Origin: [Leptolyngbya] sp. JSC-1
GTDB lineage: Bacteria; Cyanobacteriota; Cyanobacteriia; Elainellales; Elainellaceae
Reading direction: 5' to 3'
Length of the DNA: 64,000 bases
NCBI GenBank assembly: GCA_000733415.1
Contig: KL662191.1
Coordinates: 4,716,096 to 4,780,095 of the forward strand
The notes under the pieces are model-generated. The model had not been told where the DNA came from and searched no databases. It saw nothing but the letters and a program-made list of their open reading frames with translations. The number at the start of each line of letters is the position of its first letter. Position 1 is the first letter of the stretch. Positions 1-8,848 of this stretch are shown piece after piece. The translations under genes and the position numbers were made by a program.

Positions 1-3000
1 GCCAACCCGATTTAACCCAATCCGTATTCACACCAGACGGTTGGTTTGACACAGGCGATTTAGCCTTTTTGCAGGCAGGCCGCCTGACGATTACCGGACG
101 CCAAAAAGAGGTGATTATTATCAATGGCGTCAACTACTACAGCCACGAAATCGAAGCGGCAGTAGAACAGTTAGAAGGCGTTGCCGTTTCCTTCACAGCG
201 GCCTGTGCCGTGCGTTTACCGAATGATTCCACTGATCGCTTGGCAATTTTCTTCAGTCCGCTCACCGAATCTGTGGAGCCATTAATCAAAGCAATTCGGC
301 GTCAGGTGGCGCAGACGATAGGCATCACACCGAGTGTGGTGATTCCGCTGCCGCAAACCGAAATTCCCAAAACCAACCTCGGCAAAATTCAGCGACGGCA
401 ATTAGTCGAACGATTCGCGGCGGGTGAGTTTGACTCGCTGGTGTCCTCGCTTGCTGCAACCACGGCTTCTCTACGAGATCAACCTCAAAATCAACTAGAG
501 CGTCAGATTGCCCAAATTTGGCAGGATGTCTTGCGGTTGCCTGCTGTTGGTGTACAGGACAATTTCTTTGAGCTGGGCGGCAATTCAGTGTTGCTAATGC
601 AGGTCTTGCAGCGGTTACAGTCCGAGCTAGCCCCCTCTCTGACTGCCGTTACCCTGTTTCAGTATCCTACGATTGCGGCATTGGCGCGCCACCTCAGTCG
701 GGTTGAGCCGCCGCGAATGAATCCGACAAAGCGGGCTACAGCCGTTGGTAACGCGGATATTGCGGTGATTGGCATGGCCTGTCGGTTTCCAGGGGCGAAT
801 TCAATTGATCAGTTTTGGAAAAATCTCTGTGATGGCGTCGAGTCGATCACGTTTTTCAGCGATGCCGAACTGCTGGCTGCTGGAGTTGATCCCAGTCTGG
901 CGCAGCATCCCAATTACGTCAAAGCTAGCCCAATTCTTGACTGCGATATCACCGCCTTTGATGCCGAGTTTTTTGGCTACAGTCCCAACGAAGCTAAACT
1001 GCTCGATCCGCAGCAGCGATTATTGCTGGAATGCGCCTGGGAAAGTTTGGAAGATGCCGGATACAATCCCCCCGCCTATACGGGTGCAATTGGTCTTTAC
1101 GCCGGAGCCGCGATGAACACCTACTTGCTAAATCACGTCTATCCGAACCGCGATCAGCTCGATGCCAACGATTCGCTGCGGGTGCTCAGCCTCAGCTCGA
1201 TGGGCGGCTTTCAGCTCACGGTCGCCAATGACAAAGACTATCTCACGACCCGCGTTTCCTATAAGCTCAACCTGACCGGACCCAGCGTCAATCTACAAAC
1301 GGCCTGCTCAACTTCGTTGGTGGCAATCCACATGGCGCGGCAAAGCTTGCTGAATGGCGAATGTGATATGGCACTAGCAGGTGGCGTGGCGGTACATACG
1401 CCTCAACAAATGGGTCATCTCTATCAAGACGGCATGATTTTGTCGCCCGATGGTCACTGTCGCGCCTTTGATGCCCAAGCCGCAGGCACGATTTTTGGCA
1501 GCGGAGTCGGAACGGTGGTGCTGAAGCGACTCGAGCAGGCGATTGCAGATGGCGATCGGGTATATGCCGTGATCAAAGGCTCGGCTATTGGCAACGATGG
1601 CGGCCAAAAGGTTGGCTATTTTGCTCCCCAAGCGGAAGGACAAACTAGAGTAACGGCAGAAGCATTGGCGGCTGCTAATATTGATCCGACCACAATTGGT
1701 TATGTGGAAGCGCATGGTACCGGAACCGTATTAGGTGATCCAATTGAGATTTCTGGATTAACGCAGGCGTTTCGGCTCAGTACATCAAAGCGGCAATTCT
1801 GCGCGATTGGTTCGGTGAAGACAAATGTAGGCCATTTGAATACAGCTTCTGGCGTTGTCGGCTTCATCAAATCGGTACTCTGCCTCTACCACAAGCAAAT
1901 CCCGCCCAGTCTGCATTTTGCTACCGCCAATCCCCAAATCGATTTTGCCAATAGCCCCTTTTATGTCAATACTAAGCTGACACCGTGGAAACGAACCAAT
2001 CATCCGCGTCGGGCTGGCGTCAACTCCTTGGGAATTGGCGGCACCAATGCCCATGTAATCTTAGAAGAAGCGAATTTAGAAACAAGCGATCGGCCTTCAG
2101 GCATTCCAGCCACAGACAAACCTTATGTCTTCACCCTGTCGGCTAAAACTGAGACAGCTTTGCGAGAATTGACGCAGCGATATGTAGATCACATAGAAAG
2201 CAACCCCAATGTATCTTTGGCTAATCTATGTTTTACAACCAATGTGGGCCGAGCACATTTCGATCATCGTCTTAGCTTTGTTACGACTTCTCTAGCAGAA
2301 TTGCAGCAAAAATTGGCTCGAAAATTAACTGATTGGGCTACTACAGATATCGATATATTTCAAGCTCAAGTTGCTTCATCCAGTCAACCTAACATCGTCT
2401 TTTTATTCACTGGTCAGGGTTCCCAATATGTTGGTATGGGACGGGAGCTGTATGAAACCTCGCCAGTCTTTCGGGACGCACTGAATCGGTGTGATCAGTT
2501 ATTGCAGGCGGAGTTGGGGGAGTCGATTTTGGCGGTGATGTGGGCAGATGGAGAAGATGCGGCTCGTGAGCATCGCCGAACGAGGGAAGATCGGTTGAGT
2601 CAGACGAGGTATACGCAGCCGGCGTTGTTTGTGTTGGAGTATGGGTTGGCGCAGGTGTGGTTGTCGTGGGGGGTGCGGCCTAGTGCGGTGCTGGGGCATA
2701 GTGTGGGCGAGTATGTGGCGGCCTGTGTGGCGGGGGTGTTTAGTTTGGAGGATGCGCTGAAGCTGGTTGCGGCTAGGGGACGATTGATCCAATCCTTGCC
2801 GGCTGGAACTATGTGTGCAGTTATGGCAGATGAGAGTAGGGTAAATCAATTGATTGAGAAATGTAGAGATGAAATTAGTATTGCTGCCGTGAATGGAGCT
2901 GAGAATGTAGTGATTTCCGGCTCCGAAAACGCAATGCAGCAGGTTCTGGCTGACCTGAAAACCCAAGGCATCAAGACCAAACAGCTCAATGTCTCCCATG

Positions 3001-6000
3001 CCTTTCACTCGCCGATGCTGCAACCCATCTTGGCGGAATTTGAGCAGGTTGCCCAGCAAGTTACTTATCATCTGCCCCAAATCGATCTGATTTCTACCCT
3101 GAGCGGTCAGTTCGCCACTGAAGCGATTGCTACTCCCGCCTATTGGTGTCAGCATCTTTGTCAGTCGGTACGTTTTGCGGACGGCATAGCTACTCTATAC
3201 AACGCGGGTTACCAAATTTCAATTGAATGCGGCCCCAGTCCAATTCTAACCAGCATGGCCGAATCCCCAATATCCTCTGCTACATCACTGCTTTACCTCT
3301 ATAGCCTTCACCCCAACCAACCCAACTGGCATTCTCTCTTGTGTAGTCTAGCCCAACTCTATGTACATGGCCTTTCTATTGACTGGGATTCTGTTCACGC
3401 GCCTCATCGCCACCAACGCATCTCTCTCCCTTCCTACCCCTTCCAACGCCAACCCCACTGCTTCCCCCTCCCTCTCCCATCTCCCCCATCTCCCCCACCT
3501 TTCCTCGTTCGGCGGCGCTCACGAGCCGCATCTTCCCCACCCCCCCACCCCCTCCTGGGTTACCGCATTCCTTCTCCCATCCAAGCTGCTCTATTTCAAG
3601 CGACAATTTCCCCCACGTCTCCACCTTTTCTGCGCGATCATCAGGTCGATCAACGTATCGTTTTCCCTGCCACTGCGTTTATTGAAATGGCGTTAGCAGC
3701 CATAGGCGCAAATTCAAAGATACAACCAAAATCGTCTTGGATCTGTCTGGAGAACCTAACGATACAACAAGCTTTGATATTAGCTGAAACGAGAACGGAA
3801 ACACTTCAGTTGATTCTAGAACCCACAACTGACTTTAAGATTTATAGCTTGCAGCCCGATTCAGAGAATTGGCAACTGCACTGCACCGGATGCGGCACTC
3901 TCCTAAACGAATTTGAATTCCCGCACCCAATTGATCTAGAAACATTGCGATGCTCGTTTTCTGAAACCTATTCGGTAAGTGAACATTATCGCTACTGTCA
4001 ACAGCAGGGATTGAATTATGGTGAACGCTTTCAAGCGGTACAGCAGATTTGGTGGCGCGAAGCCGAAGCACTAGGGAAAATCCACCTGCCGGCCTCGGTT
4101 GCACCGGAACCCTATTATTTGCATCCCGTATTGCTCGATGCTGCCTTTCAGGTAATTGCGGCTGTACTGCCGGTAACGGCTCGTGCTACCTATCTACCCG
4201 TTAGCGTGGCTCGTTTGTCCTGGTTTAAGCAGACCGGACTGCTGCTCTGGAGTTATGTCAAGCTTCATCCCTGGCGAAGGGATTCTCAAATGACTTCAGA
4301 AAGCCCTGCCACCCTAACGGTCGATATTCAGCTTCTGAATGCAGATTGGGAGCTAGTAGCCCAAGTTGAGTGCCTTACCCTGCAACGAAGCCGTGAAATT
4401 CTTCAATCCACTCAAATAATGTCTACATTGATATCCACACCAATGTCTGCAACAAATGCTTGGCAACACTGGCTCTACCAAGTCGAGTGGCAGCCCCAGA
4501 CCCAATTCGCGCAATCAGAATTTACCGATGTCGGCACATGGCTGATTTTTGCCGATCAGCAAGGCGTCGGTGCACAGCTCGCGGCACACTTGGCAAATCA
4601 AGCGCAATCATGCTGTTTGGTCTATCCGCAGGGTTCCTCATCGCCTCTAACTGAAACCACGCCCAGCTATTGCATCGACCCTACCGATCCCGCCGCCTTC
4701 GAGCAATTGCTAGTCCAGGTCGGACAACCCATGACCCTAAAAGGCGTGATTTACCTCTGGAGTTTAGACGCCCATCCAGACCTCGAAATCACCGCTGCCG
4801 TTGAGCAGAGCTGTCGTGGTGCACTCCACCTGATCCAAGCCCTAGCAACCGTCGTATTTCCCCAACCGCCCCACTGTTGGCTCGTCACCGCTGGAGCGCA
4901 GACCGTCGGCACCCGTCCCCTCACTGCTCCCGCCCAAACCTGCCTCTGGGGCCTAGCCAAAACCGCCATGCTAGAACACCCTGAACTTCCCACCATCTGC
5001 ATCGACCTCGACCCCCAACACCTAGACCAAGCCCCCGTCCAACTCCTAGCCGAACTCCACTCCAGCCAACCCCACGCTCAAATCGCCTACACCCAAACCA
5101 CCCGCCACACCGCCCACCTAGTCAACCTTGCACCCCCATCCCCCCTCGTTCGGCGACGCTCACGAGCCGCATCTCCCCCACCCCTCCACCTCACCCTCTC
5201 CCAACGCGGCACCCTCGACCACCTCACCTGGCAGCCCACCCAGCGGCGGACGCCCCAACCCGACGAAGTGGAAATTCGCGTCCAGGCGACGGGATTAAAT
5301 TTCCGCGATTTGCTGAATGCGTTGGACCATTATCCCGGCGAAGCAGGACCGCTGGGGCTGGAATGTGTCGGAGAAGTGGTGACAGTAGGTGCAGCGGTGC
5401 AGGACTTCAGGATTGGCGATGCGGTGATAGCAATTGCGCCGGGTAGTTTCAGTCAATATGTGACCGTGAAAGCAGCCTTGGTTGCTCTCAAACCAGACTC
5501 ACTGGATTTTGCGGCAGCAGCTACCATTCCCACCGCATTTTTGACCGCCTATCATGCACTAATCGAACTAGCCCAACTGCAAGCCGGAGAACGAGTGTTA
5601 ATTCATGCCGCGGCAGGCGGAGTTGGTCAGGCCGCAATTCAAATTGCGCAGCAAATCGGAGCCACTGTATTAGCCACCGCTGCTCCCAGTAAATGGGAAT
5701 GGCTGCACTCCCAAGGCGTAAAGCAGGTCTACAGCTCCCGCGATCTAGGTTTTGCAGATGCCATAATATACGATACGAATAACGCAGGCGTAGATGTAAT
5801 TCTGAATAGCTTAACAAATGAATTCATTCCCAAAAGTTTAGCCTTGCTGCGTCCCGGCGGGCGCTTTGTTGAAATCGGCAAAACCGGAGCCTGGCAACCC
5901 GAACAAGTCGCTGCAATCCGGCCTGATATAGATTACTTCCTAGTCGATCTAGTTCAGCGCACCCAAGACCATCCAGAGCAAATCCAGACCACGCTGAAGC

Positions 6001-7388
6001 ATCTGCTGCCCCAATTCGCCTCCGGCCAGCTTCACCCCCTCCCCCGCACCCTCTTCACCGCTGACCGCGTAACCGCAGCCTTCCGCTGCATGCAGCAATC
6101 CAAACATATCGGCAAGATCCTCATCACTCACCCCCTCACCGCTCCACCCCCTCACCCCCTCACCCCCTCACCCCCTCACCCCCTCACCCCCTCACTCATT
6201 CACCAAACCGGCAGCTACCTAATCACCGGCGGCTACGGCAGCCTCGGCCTCCAAATCGCCCGTTGGCTAATCGACCAAGGTGCCACCCACCTGATTTTAG
6301 TCGGACGCCACGCCCCCTCCCCCCAAGCCCAAGCCATTCTGCAAGAACTCCAACAGCGCGCCACCCTTGACCTAATCCAAGCCGACATCAGCAACCCAAT
6401 CGAAGCCAACTCCCCCATCTCCTCCAACTCCCTCCGCTCCCCCACCTCCCCCCTACGCGGCATCATCCACGCCGCCGGTCTGCTCGACGATGGGATTTTA
6501 CTGCAGCAAACCTGGGACCGCTTCCAAACCATAATGGCTGCCAAAGTCCAGGGAGCCTGGAATCTGCACTGCCTGACGCAAGATTGGCCGCTCGATTTCT
6601 TTGTCATGTTTTCGTCTGCCGCGTCGCTGATTGGTTCTGCCGGACAGGCCAACTATGCCGCAGCGAATGCGTTTCTCGATGGGTTAGCGGCAATGCGACA
6701 ATCGCAAGGACTGCCCGGTTTGAGCATCAATTGGGGCGCGTGGAGTCAGATTGGCATGGCGGCGCAGCTATCCTCTGAGCGATCGTTCGATTCGCAGCAG
6801 GGCATGGGGGCCATTGCGCCAGAACAAGGATTAGCCGCGTTTGAGTATCTGCTGAGCCAGCCTGCCGCCCAAGTTGGAGTTTTGCCGATTGATCGGGCCA
6901 ATTGGAATCCGCCGGCCACACCCCTTTTCGCGGAGTTCTCTGACCTTGCGCTAGTGGAAACGCCATCGGCATCTATGCAATCACTTTTGATCGACCAACT
7001 CCGGGCAGCGCCCGCAGCGGAACGGCAGGTGATACTGATTAACTACCTCACGGCCCAAGTTGCCAAAATTCTGGGCGTCAGTCCGGCAGGAATTGATCCG
7101 CAGCAGGGCTTGTCAGAACAGGGCATTGATTCCCTCACCTCAGTTGAGCTACGCAACCAGCTCCAAACCCAGTTAAACTGCCGTCTACCGGCCACACTTT
7201 TGTTTGACTATCCCACCATCGCGGCTCTGAGCGATTATTTGACTCAAATGATTTTGCCTGCGTCGGGTCACCCAAGCGCTCCAGACAGTAAGCCACCAGC
7301 CGTGTTTACAGTCGAGGCAATTGAGAACCTTTCCGAAGCCGAGGCCGAAGCCTTATTGCTGCGAGAGCTAGACCGCCTCACGGATTAG
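1..7388 (+). CDS. Type I polyketide synthase, FAAL(C-term)-ACP-KS-AT-DH-ER-KR-ACP, 5' end outside window
   Basis: The reading frame is open from base 3, so the true start lies upstream. Residues are counted from codon 69. An adenylate-forming ligase tail (GRQKEVIIINGVN) is followed by ACP1 (phosphopantetheine Ser173 in GGNS). The ketosynthase has active Cys413 and an HGTGT motif. The acyltransferase has Ser878 (GHSVGEY) and HAFH at 977-980, which is typical of malonyl-CoA specificity. The dehydratase has His1191 and Asp1357 (DxxxQ). An enoylreductase carries the NADPH loop AAAGGVGQAA near 1847-1856. The ketoreductase has GGYGSLG near 2054, an LDD motif (B-type) and Tyr2196. ACP2 has Ser2355. 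The tail ENLSEAEAEALLLRELDRL resembles a cyanobacterial C-terminal docking helix. From family knowledge, such an enzyme activates a fatty acid, extends it by one malonyl unit and reduces it fully. Linkers near residues 1118-1165, 1690-1708 and 2019-2044 are low-complexity and repeat-derived. The product is not identifiable. Confidence 0.95.
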   Translation, partial: QPDLTQSVFTPDGWFDTGDLAFLQAGRLTITGRQKEVIIINGVNYYSHEIEAAVEQLEGVAVSFTAACAVRLPNDSTDRLAIFFSPLTESVEPLIKAIRRQVAQTIGITPSVVIPLPQTEIPKTNLGKIQRRQLVERFAAGEFDSLVSSLAATTASLRDQPQNQLERQIAQIWQDVLRLPAVGVQDNFFELGGNSVLLMQVLQRLQSELAPSLTAVTLFQYPTIAALARHLSRVEPPRMNPTKRATAVGNADIAVIGMACRFPGANSIDQFWKNLCDGVESITFFSDAELLAAGVDPSLAQHPNYVKASPILDCDITAFDAEFFGYSPNEAKLLDPQQRLLLECAWESLEDAGYNPPAYTGAIGLYAGAAMNTYLLNHVYPNRDQLDANDSLRVLSLSSMGGFQLTVANDKDYLTTRVSYKLNLTGPSVNLQTACSTSLVAIHMARQSLLNGECDMALAGGVAVHTPQQMGHLYQDGMILSPDGHCRAFDAQAAGTIFGSGVGTVVLKRLEQAIADGDRVYAVIKGSAIGNDGGQKVGYFAPQAEGQTRVTAEALAAANIDPTTIGYVEAHGTGTVLGDPIEISGLTQAFRLSTSKRQFCAIGSVKTNVGHLNTASGVVGFIKSVLCLYHKQIPPSLHFATANPQIDFANSPFYVNTKLTPWKRTNHPRRAGVNSLGIGGTNAHVILEEANLETSDRPSGIPATDKPYVFTLSAKTETALRELTQRYVDHIESNPNVSLANLCFTTNVGRAHFDHRLSFVTTSLAELQQKLARKLTDWATTDIDIFQAQVASSSQPNIVFLFTGQGSQYVGMGRELYETSPVFRDALNRCDQLLQAELGESILAVMWADGEDAAREHRRTREDRLSQTRYTQPALFVLEYGLAQVWLSWGVRPSAVLGHSVGEYVAACVAGVFSLEDALKLVAARGRLIQSLPAGTMCAVMADESRVNQLIEKCRDEISIAAVNGAENVVISGSENAMQQVLADLKTQGIKTKQLNVSHAFHSPMLQPILAEFEQVAQQVTYHLPQIDLISTLSGQFATEAIATPAYWCQHLCQSVRFADGIATLYNAGYQISIECGPSPILTSMAESPISSATSLLYLYSLHPNQPNWHSLLCSLAQLYVHGLSIDWDSVHAPHRHQRISLPSYPFQRQPHCFPLPLPSPPSPPPFLVRRRSRAASSPPPHPLLGYRIPSPIQAALFQATISPTSPPFLRDHQVDQRIVFPATAFIEMALAAIGANSKIQPKSSWICLENLTIQQALILAETRTETLQLILEPTTDFKIYSLQPDSENWQLHCTGCGTLLNEFEFPHPIDLETLRCSFSETYSVSEHYRYCQQQGLNYGERFQAVQQIWWREAEALGKIHLPASVAPEPYYLHPVLLDAAFQVIAAVLPVTARATYLPVSVARLSWFKQTGLLLWSYVKLHPWRRDSQMTSESPATLTVDIQLLNADWELVAQVECLTLQRSREILQSTQIMSTLISTPMSATNAWQHWLYQVEWQPQTQFAQSEFTDVGTWLIFADQQGVGAQLAAHLANQAQSCCLVYPQGSSSPLTETTPSYCIDPTDPAAFEQLLVQVGQPMTLKGVIYLWSLDAHPDLEITAAVEQSCRGALHLIQALATVVFPQPPHCWLVTAGAQTVGTRPLTAPAQTCLWGLAKTAMLEHPELPTICIDLDPQHLDQAPVQLLAELHSSQPHAQIAYTQTTRHTAHLVNLAPPSPLVRRRSRAASPPPLHLTLSQRGTLDHLTWQPTQRRTPQPDEVEIRVQATGLNFRDLLNALDHYPGEAGPLGLECVGEVVTVGAAVQDFRIGDAVIAIAPGSFSQYVTVKAALVALKPDSLDFAAAATIPTAFLTAYHALIELAQLQAGERVLIHAAAGGVGQAAIQIAQQIGATVLATAAPSKWEWLHSQGVKQVYSSRDLGFADAIIYDTNNAGVDVILNSLTNEFIPKSLALLRPGGRFVEIGKTGAWQPEQVAAIRPDIDYFLVDLVQRTQDHPEQIQTTLKHLLPQFASGQLHPLPRTLFTADRVTAAFRCMQQSKHIGKILITHPLTAPPPHPLTPSPPHPLTPSLIHQTGSYLITGGYGSLGLQIARWLIDQGATHLILVGRHAPSPQAQAILQELQQRATLDLIQADISNPIEANSPISSNSLRSPTSPLRGIIHAAGLLDDGILLQQTWDRFQTIMAAKVQGAWNLHCLTQDWPLDFFVMFSSAASLIGSAGQANYAAANAFLDGLAAMRQSQGLPGLSINWGAWSQIGMAAQLSSERSFDSQQGMGAIAPEQGLAAFEYLLSQPAAQVGVLPIDRANWNPPATPLFAEFSDLALVETPSASMQSLLIDQLRAAPAAERQVILINYLTAQVAKILGVSPAGIDPQQGLSEQGIDSLTSVELRNQLQTQLNCRLPATLLFDYPTIAALSDYLTQMILPASGHPSAPDSKPPAVFTVEAIENLSEAEAEALLLRELDRLTD
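2555..2585 (-). repeat. 31-bp interspersed repeat, copy 1, inside the AT domain
   Basis: This is the reverse-orientation copy of the 31-bp element also seen at 3503-3533 and 5144-5174. Read on the minus strand, the three copies differ only at two central positions. It contains the short inverted repeat CTCGT/ACGAG. It is translated in frame as part of GEDAAREHRRTRED, just before the conserved TQPALF segment of the acyltransferase. Confidence 0.8.
3503..3533 (+). repeat. 31-bp interspersed repeat, copy 2, in the AT-DH linker
   Basis: This forward copy reads as LVRRRSRAAS within a proline-rich linker made of C-rich repeats (about 3460-3560). It differs from the other copies only at the two central variable positions. 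Confidence 0.8.
5144..5174 (+). repeat. 31-bp interspersed repeat, copy 3, before the ER domain
   Basis: This forward copy again encodes LVRRRSRAAS, between the ketoreductase structural half and the enoylreductase. C-rich sequence flanks it on both sides, as at copy 2. Confidence 0.8.
6128..6196 (+). repeat. C-rich heptamer tandem repeat (STRR type) coding the ER-KR linker
   Basis: About nine consecutive heptamers close to CCCCTCA run through the coding frame and give a linker of repeated HPLTPSPP-type residues between the ER and KR domains. The same heptamer, inverted, forms the intergenic repeat at 48618-48683. Confidence 0.85.
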
Positions 7389-7740
7389 GATTGGGCAACG
7401 CTAACGCATTTCTGAGAGCCTCAATTTGGGCGGGTACGAGTTGGTAATAGATCCAATTGCCCCGGCGTTCTCGGCGCAGCAAACCAGCTTCATGCAGCAC
7501 TTTCAAATGATGGCTGACCGTGGGCTGAGATAATCCCAGCGGTTCGGTCAGTTCGCAAACGCAGGCTTCCGCATTCGGTTGGGCAGCAATCAAACTGAGG
7601 AGTTGCAAGCGGGCCGGTTCCCCCAGAACGCGAAACAGCGCAGCAAGCTGTGCGGCTTCATCTGGTTGGATGCCGCTTGACAAGATGGGAGTACAGCAGA
7701 CGAAAGGAAGGGCGGAGTTTTTTACGCTTCTATTTTTCAT
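7378..7740 (-). CDS. arsR: ArsR-family arsenic-responsive repressor (arsR1)
   Basis: This is a 120-residue winged-helix repressor of the ArsR/SmtB family, which leaves DNA when arsenite binds. The helix-turn-helix segment is GLSQPTVSHHLKVLHEAGLL. The Cys pair in ACVCELTEP matches the family arsenite-binding site, and an extra Cys pair (FVCC) lies near the N terminus. It is divergent from arsI across a segment with a strong operator palindrome, so it probably represses both itself and arsI. Its last 11 bases overlap the end of the polyketide synthase tail to tail. The ATG at 7740 is the only good start seen. The family is certain; the assignment to arsenic rests on the cysteines and the neighbours. 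Confidence 0.92.
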   Translation of the reverse strand: MKNRSVKNSALPFVCCTPILSSGIQPDEAAQLAALFRVLGEPARLQLLSLIAAQPNAEACVCELTEPLGLSQPTVSHHLKVLHEAGLLRRERRGNWIYYQLVPAQIEALRNALALPNPNP

Positions 7741-7749
7741 ATTTCTATA

Positions 7750-7818
7750 TTGACATCTATCGATATCTTTGCCAGAATATCGACATCAATCAATATTGAT
7801 GTCTATCAATATAGGAGG
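7750..7818 (+). promoter_or_regulatory. arsI promoter with ArsR operator
   Basis: A possible sigma-70 promoter has TTGACA at 7750-7755 and CAGAAT at 7773-7778, spaced 17 bp. Just downstream lies a perfect inverted repeat, GACATCAAT-N4-ATTGATGTC (7782-7803), whose core is ATCAA-N6-TTGAT (7785-7800), the reported cyanobacterial ArsR operator. A strong ribosome binding site AGGAGG follows at 7813-7818. A repressor bound here would cover the expected transcription start. Confidence 0.75.
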
Positions 7819-7825
7819 AACCCCG

Positions 7826-8266
7826 ATGTCTCGTGTACAGCTAGCCCTGAATGTGAGTGATGTCGATGCGGCTGTTGATTTCTACAGCAAGCTATTTCAA
7901 GCCGAACCTGCCAAGCGACGCCCTGGCTATGCCAATTTTGCGATTGCGAACCCGCCGCTGAAGCTAGTGCTAATCGAGAACGCTCAGGCTGCCGGATCGC
8001 TGAACCACTTGGGGGTGGAAGTGGAAACTACCTCTGAAGTGACCACGGCAACCAATCGGCTCAAGGCGTTAGAGCTATTGACCGTCAGTGAGAATCAGGT
8101 GGACTGTTGCTATGCGCTGCAAAATAAAGTGTGGGTAGAAGATCCAGACGGTGCCCCTTGGGAAATTTATACGGTTTTAGCCGACTCCACGGCACAGAGA
8201 GCGATACAGCCGACTCCGGTTAATGTGCAGGAACCCAAAGCGTGCTGTTCTGGGCGCATTGCTTAA
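7826..8266 (+). CDS. arsI: ArsI-type C-As lyase (vicinal oxygen chelate / glyoxalase fold)
   Basis: The ATG at 7826 follows AGGAGG by 7 bases and gives 146 residues. The protein is a vicinal-oxygen-chelate dioxygenase of the ArsI/CadI group. In the characterised ArsI family a vicinal Cys pair binds trivalent methylarsenicals, and the iron-dependent enzyme breaks the C-As bond. The vicinal pair here is Cys94-Cys95 (VDCCYA), and a C-terminal CC (140-141) may add affinity. Gln5, His61 and Glu113 are in place to be the metal ligands; this is inferred from the fold. An operator for ArsR lies directly upstream and a second arsR follows, so arsenic-induced expression is likely. A longer upstream start is possible but would run through the operator. 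Confidence 0.88.
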   Translation: MSRVQLALNVSDVDAAVDFYSKLFQAEPAKRRPGYANFAIANPPLKLVLIENAQAAGSLNHLGVEVETTSEVTTATNRLKALELLTVSENQVDCCYALQNKVWVEDPDGAPWEIYTVLADSTAQRAIQPTPVNVQEPKACCSGRIA

Positions 8267-8379
8267 TTGTTGCTTGATATTGTTGCTTGATTACGAATTC
8301 AAGGGGGCAGGTTCTTGCCTGTTCCCCATCCCCCTTTAGAATGGAAGCAGCGAACTCTTCGCCAAAGGTGAACTTACCC

Positions 8380-8419
8380 ATCAATCAAGTTTGATTAATT
8401 CTCATCAATAAAATTTGAT
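8380..8419. promoter_or_regulatory. Two tandem ArsR operators before arsR2
   Basis: Two exact ATCAA-N6-TTGAT sites lie at 8380-8395 and 8404-8419, with centres 24 bp apart. The second overlaps the start codon of arsR2 (ATG at 8418), which fits autorepression. Confidence 0.75.
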
Positions 8420-8741
8420 GCAAAAGCTGAATTCCTATTCCTCTAAATCGATTGCTGCTGGATTTCACGCCCTATCTGAGCCATTGCGCCTGCAAATTCT
8501 CAATTTGTTGCGAACCCAAGAGCTTTGTGTTTGTGAGCTGTGTGAAAAGCTAGATGTGCCCCAATCTAAACTGTCGTTTCACCTCAAAACTCTCAAAGAG
8601 GTGGGGTTAGTACATGCACGCCAGGAAGGACGCTGGATTTACTATGGTTTGAATTTAGCGCAGCTTGTAGCAATGGAGCAGTACCTGGCCGAGTTTCGCC
8701 GCTTCAGCGTTTTGGCTCCGGCTCGACCCTGTGACGAGTAG
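8418..8741 (+). CDS. arsR: Second ArsR-family arsenic-responsive repressor (arsR2)
   Basis: The ATG at 8418 gives 107 residues with the ArsR winged-helix fold (VPQSKLSFHLKTLKEVGLV, then the wing GRWIYYGLN). The metal-sensing motif is LCVCELC, with three Cys, matching the classical ELCVCDL arsenite site. It differs from the product at 7378-7740, so the cluster has two distinct repressors. Two tandem operator palindromes overlap its start, which points to autoregulation. Downstream come the pstS-like gene, the aquaporin and arsC. Confidence 0.92.
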   Translation: MQKLNSYSSKSIAAGFHALSEPLRLQILNLLRTQELCVCELCEKLDVPQSKLSFHLKTLKEVGLVHARQEGRWIYYGLNLAQLVAMEQYLAEFRRFSVLAPARPCDE

Positions 8742-8818
8742 CTGACTAGATAGTTTAGGCAGAATTTTTCAGAAATTTAAATTTTTGTGTCACTTGCGGA
8801 GCGAGTAATCTGCAACAC

Positions 8819-8848
8819 TTGACTCATCAAGTTTAATTGATGTATTAA
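8819..8848 (+). promoter_or_regulatory. pstS-like promoter with ArsR operator in the spacer
   Basis: An exact ATCAA-N6-TTGAT site (8826-8841) lies between a possible -35 TTGACT (8819-8824) and -10 TATTAA (8843-8848). A repressor bound here would block RNA polymerase, which ties the phosphate-binding protein gene to arsenic control. Confidence 0.65.

Noticed and set aside
2499..3155. Minus-strand frame of 218 codons within the synthase
   Set aside because: It mirrors the AT domain coding sequence and has no independent support.
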